Below, in pieces: positions 42,970 through 48,304 of a stretch of 48,304 nucleotides of DNA (positions are counted from its first letter, which is position 1; the number at the start of each line of letters is the position of its first letter). A program made the translations under genes and the position numbers. Below the pieces are notes generated by a model. It had not been told where the DNA came from and searched no databases. It worked only from the letters and a program-made list of their open reading frames with translations. The stretch is from contig JAPDJS010000013.1 in the NCBI GenBank assembly GCA_029258975.1, positions 1 through 48,304 on the forward strand, read 5' to 3'. Source of the stretch: Thermoplasmatota archaeon. Its GTDB lineage: Archaea; Thermoplasmatota; B47-G6; B47-G6B; 47-G6.

Positions 42970-43344
42970 TTAGCCTTTGACCTCGTGATTTTTGTGATGC
43001 CCCTTTCCAGGACATCCCTCATCTTCAAAGTCTTGAAGAACTCCCCTCGTAATGTCCTCAATAAGATCTTTCAAAGAGTTCTTTGTCGCCTTACAAATTC
43101 TTATTCCCGCACTTTTTAGCATATTCAAAGCCCCAAAGCCTATATTAGTAACAACTACAACATCAACACCCTCTTTGATTGCCATATCGCTTGCTCTGAT
43201 TCCTTGCTCTCGCATATTTGGAACGAACCTTACAGTATAGCCATCATCTTCTATTGTTACTACTGCAAAATATGGAGACCTTCCAAAGTGCTCTGATATT
43301 TTTGCATCCTCTGCGGGAGAAGTTACTGGGACGAGAATTTTCAT
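42970..43344 (-). CDS. NifX/NifB-C-terminal-like (dinitrogenase iron-molybdenum cofactor) domain protein
   Basis: The 124-residue protein matches the small archaeal family sharing a fold with NifX, NifY and the NifB C-terminus. It has MKILVPVTSP, ISEHFGRSPYFAVVTIED, VVVVTNIGFGALNMLKSAGIRI and a Cys/His-rich tail (CPGKGHHKNHE) able to bind metal. No nitrogenase genes are near, so a general iron-sulfur or molybdenum storage or delivery role is more likely; the fdh enzyme in this window needs both. I chose ATG 43344 with GGGTG 6 nt upstream. Confidence 0.88.
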   Translation of the reverse strand: MKILVPVTSPAEDAKISEHFGRSPYFAVVTIEDDGYTVRFVPNMREQGIRASDMAIKEGVDVVVVTNIGFGALNMLKSAGIRICKATKNSLKDLIEDITRGVLQDFEDEGCPGKGHHKNHEVKG

Positions 43345-43528
43345 AGGACTCACCCTATAACCTAATTTATTGTAGCTGCTTTAAATTAGTTTGGTATTGC
43401 AAAGATTGTGTGTTAGCATTACTTCTGTTTGCAATATTAGAAAGCAAAGAAGTGCAAGAACAAAGTTACCAGAATGTCTTTGATAAAACTAATTTATGGC
43501 GCACTCATTATACTAACAAGTGATCATT

Positions 43529-43903
43529 ATGTTTTTCAAAGGGTTTAAAATTATTAGAAAAACAGAGGAATCTGAGGTTTCCAACAAAAACATTCCTGGA
43601 GACTTATTAGAAAAGCTTAGGATTGCAGAGAAGGTGCTGAAGGAAATCAAAGTAAGGGGCTACGACGTTGACTTAATAAGCAGTGGTGTTGCACAAAGAC
43701 TCAGAATAAGTAAAGATGGGAAGAAACTCATAGTATTCGTAGACTTTAGCGGTGCAAATCCTCACTGTCTATTTTGCAAAGTGCTAGAGGAAAGTTTATG
43801 GAAGGATTTTATCTCAAGGGCCAGAGAAACGCTTAAAAAAGAAGGTTTTGAGGAGGTAATCTTTGTAGATCTGCTTACTGGAGGAGAAGTTTTTAAGGAA
43901 TAA
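43529..43903 (+). CDS. unknown small protein with CLFC motif, divergent from NifX-like gene
   Basis: I do not recognise this 124-residue protein. A central segment reads SGVAQRLRISKDGKKLIVFVDFSG followed by NPHCLFCKVLEES, a CxxC that could bind metal or act in redox chemistry. The rest is alpha/beta. I chose ATG 43529 over a GTG three codons upstream. It diverges from the NifX-like gene by 184 bp, suggesting shared control, and it stops 12 bp from the convergent beta-lactamase-like gene. Confidence 0.72.
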   Translation: MFFKGFKIIRKTEESEVSNKNIPGDLLEKLRIAEKVLKEIKVRGYDVDLISSGVAQRLRISKDGKKLIVFVDFSGANPHCLFCKVLEESLWKDFISRARETLKKEGFEEVIFVDLLTGGEVFKE

Positions 43904-43915
43904 AGAAGAGCATTC

Positions 43916-45274
43916 TCATTCCTTTAGGAGCTTATATCTTTCATATATTAGCTCGACACGATCGCCGTTCATTATAAATTTGGCAGGGATTTTTCTTCCA
44001 TACTGTATCGTATAACAGTGCACTACGTCATCTTCTACTGTTTCGGGGACAAGTATTGTAGGGTATCCAGAATATTTTCTTCTACTTTCTAGGATTATGA
44101 AACCTCCCTCGATTCTGACCTTAAAGGCTATAGTCGACTTGTATGACTTGTATGTACCCTCCAGTTTCTTTAGAATTCTTTCAAACCTTATGAACGGCAG
44201 GTTTTCCGGACTTTTATTTGAGAGGGCCATAAGAGCGTACATCCCTATTTGAGATAGCGGATAACCTGATGCGTTTGCGAGAATTACTACGCCTAGATTC
44301 TTTTCGGGTACAAATCCCATATACGCTGTGTAAACGAGCACAGAGCCGCTATGTCCTATAAGGGTTCCTATTGGAAACTGCGGATATATTGATAAGCCGT
44401 ACCCATAAGATTCCTCGCCAAATATCTCATATCGAAGCCTTATACGTGGCTTAAACATCTCACGTAATAACTCCTTTGAAAGAATCTCTGTACCGTTGAA
44501 TGTGCCCTCGTTCAGATACATTAAGACGTACTTGCTGAGATCTACCACATTGCTTAAAATGCCACCGTCTGCACTTATTCCATATGGAAACTCTCCACGT
44601 GAAAGCTTATTATCCTTGTAAACGTATGGCGTTGCAACGTTAGGGTCTTTTTCGACATCTTCACGTGAGAAGTATGTTCTATCCATGCCTAATGGCTCAA
44701 GTATATATTTTTTGACAAATTCTTCGTATGGTACTCCAGAGACTTTTGAAACTATCTTACCAAGAATAACGTAGCCCTCGTTTAGATAAAAGAACTCCTC
44801 GCCCGGCCTAGCTACAGCCCAATTTTCAGAGCCTTTCATAAATGTAATAATATCTTCGGGCGTGGCAAATGGAACTATTTGACCTTCACTATATGCGACG
44901 GCGTCTATTAAGGCCTCTGCATATGCTAAGGCTGGAATACCAGAGCTGTGTGTTAGTAAATGCCATATTCTGATTCTTTCTCCCTTTGGTCTGACGTCTA
45001 TATCTACGTATTTGTCTATGAAATCATCAACGCTGATTTTTCCCATTTCAACAAGCTTCATTATAGATAGTGCAGTAAAACTCTTCGTTACTGAGCCTAT
45101 ACCATATATCGTTTCTTCAGTGGCAGGTTTTCCATATTCTACATCTCTGAATCCAAATCCCTTAGAGTAAAGTACCCCTCCATCTTTAATTAGAGAAATG
45201 CTTAATCCAGGAATGCCAGATTCTTTCATCTTTTCTAAAATAAAGGTTTCGATAGTTTCTACAGCGTGTTTCAT
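43916..45274 (-). CDS. class C beta-lactamase-like serine hydrolase
   Basis: The 452-residue protein has the serine beta-lactamase/penicillin-binding fold motifs: SVTK with nucleophile S61 and K64, YLN at 163-165, and the third-box HSG in LIGHSGSV near 315. The last 90 residues form a small extra domain. There is no signal peptide, so it is likely cytosolic. Archaeal relatives act as esterases or D-aminopeptidases rather than on murein, which archaea lack, so antibiotic resistance should not be inferred. The gene stands alone. Confidence 0.92.
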   Translation of the reverse strand: MKHAVETIETFILEKMKESGIPGLSISLIKDGGVLYSKGFGFRDVEYGKPATEETIYGIGSVTKSFTALSIMKLVEMGKISVDDFIDKYVDIDVRPKGERIRIWHLLTHSSGIPALAYAEALIDAVAYSEGQIVPFATPEDIITFMKGSENWAVARPGEEFFYLNEGYVILGKIVSKVSGVPYEEFVKKYILEPLGMDRTYFSREDVEKDPNVATPYVYKDNKLSRGEFPYGISADGGILSNVVDLSKYVLMYLNEGTFNGTEILSKELLREMFKPRIRLRYEIFGEESYGYGLSIYPQFPIGTLIGHSGSVLVYTAYMGFVPEKNLGVVILANASGYPLSQIGMYALMALSNKSPENLPFIRFERILKKLEGTYKSYKSTIAFKVRIEGGFIILESRRKYSGYPTILVPETVEDDVVHCYTIQYGRKIPAKFIMNGDRVELIYERYKLLKE

Positions 45275-45455
45275 AATAATGCCCTCGCCTTAATGTCCTC
45301 ATGAAACTTTTCAAAGTCAATTTTGCAAATCTAGCTAATTAATATTTGCGTTTTTGACCTTTTGGTAACATTTATAGGGAACTATTGAAAATAACATTAC
45401 TAGAAAACAACCTCTTCTAGACGGCATTGTATCTTTGGATGAGGGGGTACGCGCA

Positions 45456-46616
45456 ATGCCGCTTAGACGTTTAGGGGCAGTCATATTAGTTTCTGTTTTG
45501 TTAATGTTAGTAGTTGCCTCGTTGTCTTATGGGACTTCTGAAATGTTATATAAAAAGGCAAAAGAAGACATCATTGGGATCATCAAGAATGCAGACCCTG
45601 ACATTGTTGGATATTTTTATACCTCAAAGGATTTAAAAAACGCTAGTCACGTGTGGATTTTTGGAATATATCTGACATTTCCAATAATGCATCCAGCGGA
45701 CGAATACTTAGGAGCTCTTTATGAAGCAAAAATAGGAAATATGAGTGCATATTTGTATATGACGTATTCTCCACGCATCGTGGAGGGTTTAGAACCAGGA
45801 GGGTATTATCTTATAGGAAACCCTGAAGAAATTGCTGAAAACGTAGAAATAACTCTTATTTGGGATGTTAACTCAACGACACTAGCGAAAAATATATCTC
45901 TAGAGAATTATCCCAAAAATTATGCTGATGATTACGTTCTTAACAATATCACGGCTAGCTATGGCTTACCAATCATACTTTTGCCAATACCTCCAAACGA
46001 CAGAACATCACTCTTGAGGATCATGTACAACCTAGCAGAGCAAAACATAGCGCCTGAGGTTCTTGTGCTTGAAGTCTCGCTTGACAATGTACTAGATTTT
46101 CCAGGAATTCTCTCCTCTGATGGTGTTGACTCATATGCGTGGCATCTTGAAATAGTTGCCAAGGAGTATGGGATGAGAGATTACTATCCAGGTCTATTTT
46201 TATCGAAAAAGATTTTTGTTGAACACCCTATTGAGGACTTCAACGTGGAGTCCACAGTATTGGGGAACATTCAAAAAGAGGAGGGCCATTACAGAACGCT
46301 GCTTATAGTTTCTGGTGTGCTTTTAGTGATCATCGCTATTGGGGGATCGTTTGGACTGAGGAGGATATTGAGAAGTCTTTCGGAAGAGCATCTGGTAGCA
46401 TATTTTCTGGCAATCTTAATTTTACTTGTTTTGATTTCGATTTACACTATAGGGCCAATGGGTTATAAAATTCTAAGTAAAATGGAGGAATTCTTTGGAA
46501 GTACTGTCACCATCTATGAGGCCTTAGTGGAAGCTGCAGTCATTATAGCGGCGTATGGTGCACTTACGATTTTGCTTTTTGAAAGAAAAATGTCAAAAAG
46601 AGTTCACGTAAAGTGA
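45456..46616 (+). CDS. unknown membrane-anchored protein with large external domain
   Basis: I do not recognise a family. The 386-residue protein has an N-terminal membrane helix (LGAVILVSVLLMLVVASLS), an ectodomain of about 250 residues with several potential N-glycosylation sequons (NAS, NMS, NST, NIS, NIT), and three C-terminal membrane helices, the last followed by KMSKRVHVK. I chose ATG 45456 because GAGGGGGT lies about 7 nt upstream; a TTG at 45435 is in frame. Convergence with the ABC exporter at 5 bp gives no functional link. Confidence 0.75.
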   Translation: MPLRRLGAVILVSVLLMLVVASLSYGTSEMLYKKAKEDIIGIIKNADPDIVGYFYTSKDLKNASHVWIFGIYLTFPIMHPADEYLGALYEAKIGNMSAYLYMTYSPRIVEGLEPGGYYLIGNPEEIAENVEITLIWDVNSTTLAKNISLENYPKNYADDYVLNNITASYGLPIILLPIPPNDRTSLLRIMYNLAEQNIAPEVLVLEVSLDNVLDFPGILSSDGVDSYAWHLEIVAKEYGMRDYYPGLFLSKKIFVEHPIEDFNVESTVLGNIQKEEGHYRTLLIVSGVLLVIIAIGGSFGLRRILRSLSEEHLVAYFLAILILLVLISIYTIGPMGYKILSKMEEFFGSTVTIYEALVEAAVIIAAYGALTILLFERKMSKRVHVK

Positions 46617-46621
46617 AGATA

Positions 46622-47383
46622 TTAAAGAGTAGTTCTCTCGAAGAGTATCATCGCAATTCCAAGGAAAATTACTGCTAGGATTGATAGAGCGCCTATGTCA
46701 AACCACACGCTAAACTTAGACACTCCTATGAGGAAATACCTGCATGCATCCACAGCGTATGTCAGAGGATCAATGTAAGAGAGATATTTCATCCAGTTTG
46801 GCATAGTGTCTATAGGATAAAAAGCGCCGCTGAGAAATAGTAGGGGCATCATAATAAAGTTGATAATTACTTGGAAGCCCTCCTGGCTACCCATTTTTAG
46901 TGCCATGGAGATTCCTACGCTAGCAAACGTTATTGAAAGTAAGATTCCTACTAGTATTGCAGGGACAATCCCGCTAAGTTTTAGGCTAGTTGTAAGAGGG
47001 ATTGAGATCAAGAGAATTACAAGTCCTTGAAGTGATACTACAAGAGAATCTCCGAATACTCTACCAGCAAGCCCCTCTGCTCTCGAAGATGGTGCTACGA
47101 GAAGCTCTTTGAGAAATCCAAACTGTTTATCCCACAAAATGCTTATACCGCTCATGGAGCTGCCCATGAACACTGACATAGCGAATACTCCCGGAACTAA
47201 GTACGATAAGTAGTCTACCCCACCAAATATCATTTTGGCATAAGGAAAGTCGAATACTTTACTCCATCCCATTCCGAAGAATATTAGCCAGATAATAGGC
47301 ATAAAGATAGCGCCTATAATCCTTGATCTAGATCTTAAAAACCTCTTCACTTGCCTGTAAACCATTGTGAAAAAAGCGTCCAA
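46622..47383 (-). CDS. ABC-2 type exporter permease
   Basis: The 253-residue protein has six hydrophobic segments and the ABC-2 pattern: an N-terminal VYRQVKRFLRSRSRIIGA amphipathic lead, a cytosolic loop with LWDKQFGFLKELLVAPSSR, and SGAFYPIDTMPNWMKYLSYIDPLTYAVDACR before the final helix. I chose TTG 47383 since GGAGGTG is 6 nt upstream; the GTG at 47392 overlaps the ATPase stop as GTGA. It works with the ATPase just upstream. It is unlike either permease at 20.3-21.9 kb in detail, so this is a separate exporter. Confidence 0.92.
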   Translation of the reverse strand: MDAFFTMVYRQVKRFLRSRSRIIGAIFMPIIWLIFFGMGWSKVFDFPYAKMIFGGVDYLSYLVPGVFAMSVFMGSSMSGISILWDKQFGFLKELLVAPSSRAEGLAGRVFGDSLVVSLQGLVILLISIPLTTSLKLSGIVPAILVGILLSITFASVGISMALKMGSQEGFQVIINFIMMPLLFLSGAFYPIDTMPNWMKYLSYIDPLTYAVDACRYFLIGVSKFSVWFDIGALSILAVIFLGIAMILFERTTL

Positions 47384-47388
47384 GGCGC

Positions 47389-48304
47389 TCACCTCCTAGA
47401 AAACCTCCTCAATCCATGAAAAGTAGCCCCATTCGATTGATTTTCCGAATCTCTTAAGTCTCGACCTGTAAGGTGTATAAATACATCGTTTAGCGAGGGC
47501 TTTTTGTAGTTGATTTCCACAATCTTTAAACCCAGCTTCTGAACTTCCTCGAATAGCATCGGAATAGCCTTTGATGCATCCTTGGTTATAATTTCTAATC
47601 TGCCATCTTTAAGAATCCTGTAGGTTTTTGCAAATGGAATCTTGAATTTTGAGAGATCGTTGAATGGTTTATCAAATTTTACATATATCACATCACTACC
47701 TACGAGACGTTTTAGAGATTCTGGAGATCCCTCTACAATGATTTTTCCGTGATCTATTATTGAAATTCTATCCGCCAGGAGTTCTGCTTCATCCATATAG
47801 TGAGTGGTTAGGAAAATTGTTATGTCGTGCTCTCTCTTAATTTCTCGTATATAGTCCCATATTTTTACTCTGGTTTGAGGATCAAGACCTATTGTTGGCT
47901 CGTCTAGGAAAAGTATTTCTGGAAGATGCATAAGTCCTCGTGCAATTTCTAACCTTCTAATCATACCCCCGCTAAATGTTTTGAGAGGCTTATCTTTGAA
48001 CTTATGTAACTCTACAAACTTTAACATTTCGAGAATCCGCCTATGTAACTCACTACCCTTGAGTCCATAGATTTTTCCGTGAAGATAGAGATTTTCATAT
48101 GCTGTAAGGTCTCTGTCATACGTAGGCTCCTGAAAAACTATTCCAATTTTCTTTCTAACCTCTTTGGTCTCCTTTACTACGTCATGGCCGGCCACTATAG
48201 CACTGCCCGCCGTAGGCCTCAAAAGCGTAGTAAGGATGTGTATCGTAGTGGTCTTTCCAGCGCCGTTGGGGCCTAAAAACGCAAAAATTTCTCCGGTTTT
48301 AACC
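47389..48304 (-). CDS. ABC transporter ATPase, 5' end cut by window edge
   Basis: The frame stays open to the right edge, so the N-terminus is missing; a TTG at 48220-48222 is internal. Reading the last 80 bases gives VKTGEIFAFLGPNGAGKTTT with Walker A, then IHILTTLLRP. Further on are the signature FSGGMIRRLEIARG, Walker B ILFLDEPTIGLDP and the switch histidine in FLTTHYMDEAE. A C-terminal extension ends with KPSLNDVFIHLTGR. Only about 10-30 N-terminal residues should be absent. It forms a two-gene exporter with the following permease. Confidence 0.93.
   Translation of the reverse strand, partial: VKTGEIFAFLGPNGAGKTTTIHILTTLLRPTAGSAIVAGHDVVKETKEVRKKIGIVFQEPTYDRDLTAYENLYLHGKIYGLKGSELHRRILEMLKFVELHKFKDKPLKTFSGGMIRRLEIARGLMHLPEILFLDEPTIGLDPQTRVKIWDYIREIKREHDITIFLTTHYMDEAELLADRISIIDHGKIIVEGSPESLKRLVGSDVIYVKFDKPFNDLSKFKIPFAKTYRILKDGRLEIITKDASKAIPMLFEEVQKLGLKIVEINYKKPSLNDVFIHLTGRDLRDSENQSNGATFHGLRRFSRR

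Noticed and set aside
42970..43344. Evidence for nitrogen fixation
   Set aside because: Only a NifX-like domain protein is present; no nifHDK or nifB is in the window and the family is widespread in non-fixing archaea.
43916..45274. Antibiotic resistance beta-lactamase
   Set aside because: Archaea lack murein, no signal peptide is present, and archaeal relatives are mostly esterases or peptidases.

Overview
The window looks like chromosomal DNA of a thermophilic or hyperthermophilic archaeon, most likely Thermoproteota (Crenarchaeota-type); I cannot name a genus. The support is archaeal gene content: PurP, a stand-alone Nob1 with its zinc ribbon, a Get3/ArsA ATPase, a separate MetRS beta subunit, DUF2139-, DUF2298- and DUF401-type proteins. 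It also shows AT-rich BRE/TATA promoters, strong GAGGTG ribosome-binding sites and very tight packing. I see no rRNA, tRNA, CRISPR array, insertion sequence or phage gene. Both edges cut a gene: a DUF2139-like protein on the left and an ABC ATPase on the right.

Region by region. 1-6.5 kb: the end of a DUF2139-like gene, then a minus-strand purine operon purP-purT-purE-purM-purB. 6.8-11.2 kb: a CstA-type transporter, a three-gene unit (small protein, Get3-like ATPase, membrane-anchored protein) and a PadR regulator. 11.2-17.7 kb: thiamine-binding protein, Nob1, an unknown protein with a methyltransferase, a DUF401 permease, and two anchored surface proteins (beta-helix and probable propeller). 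17.7-25.9 kb: MFS carrier, MetRS beta, M14 amidohydrolase, an ABC-2 exporter, TldD/TldE. 25.9-31.0 kb: a minus-strand operon of an unknown protein, a DUF2298 membrane protein, a PfkB kinase and an M20 hydrolase. 31.3-36.8 kb: a six-gene formate operon (FocA/FdhC channel, Cys-type formate dehydrogenase, three ferredoxin-like proteins, a GltD-like flavoprotein). 37-48.3 kb: a second PadR gene, a decayed SDR pseudogene, a V4R-like protein, isoaspartyl dipeptidase, a radical SAM protein, a PLD-type protein, a NifX-like protein with small partners, a class C beta-lactamase-like hydrolase, a membrane-anchored unknown and a second ABC-2 exporter.

How it fits together. Formate links two operons: PurT and PurP use free formate in place of formyl-folate, and the fdh operon can make, consume or move formate. 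The Get3-like unit may handle membrane proteins, but its two partners are unrecognised. Gene ends are extremely compact: all ten convergent pairs meet within -9 to +14 bp, while divergent pairs keep promoter-sized gaps. Many starts follow a GGTG-N6-start pattern, which puts an in-frame GTG three codons before the probable true start; I moved those starts accordingly.
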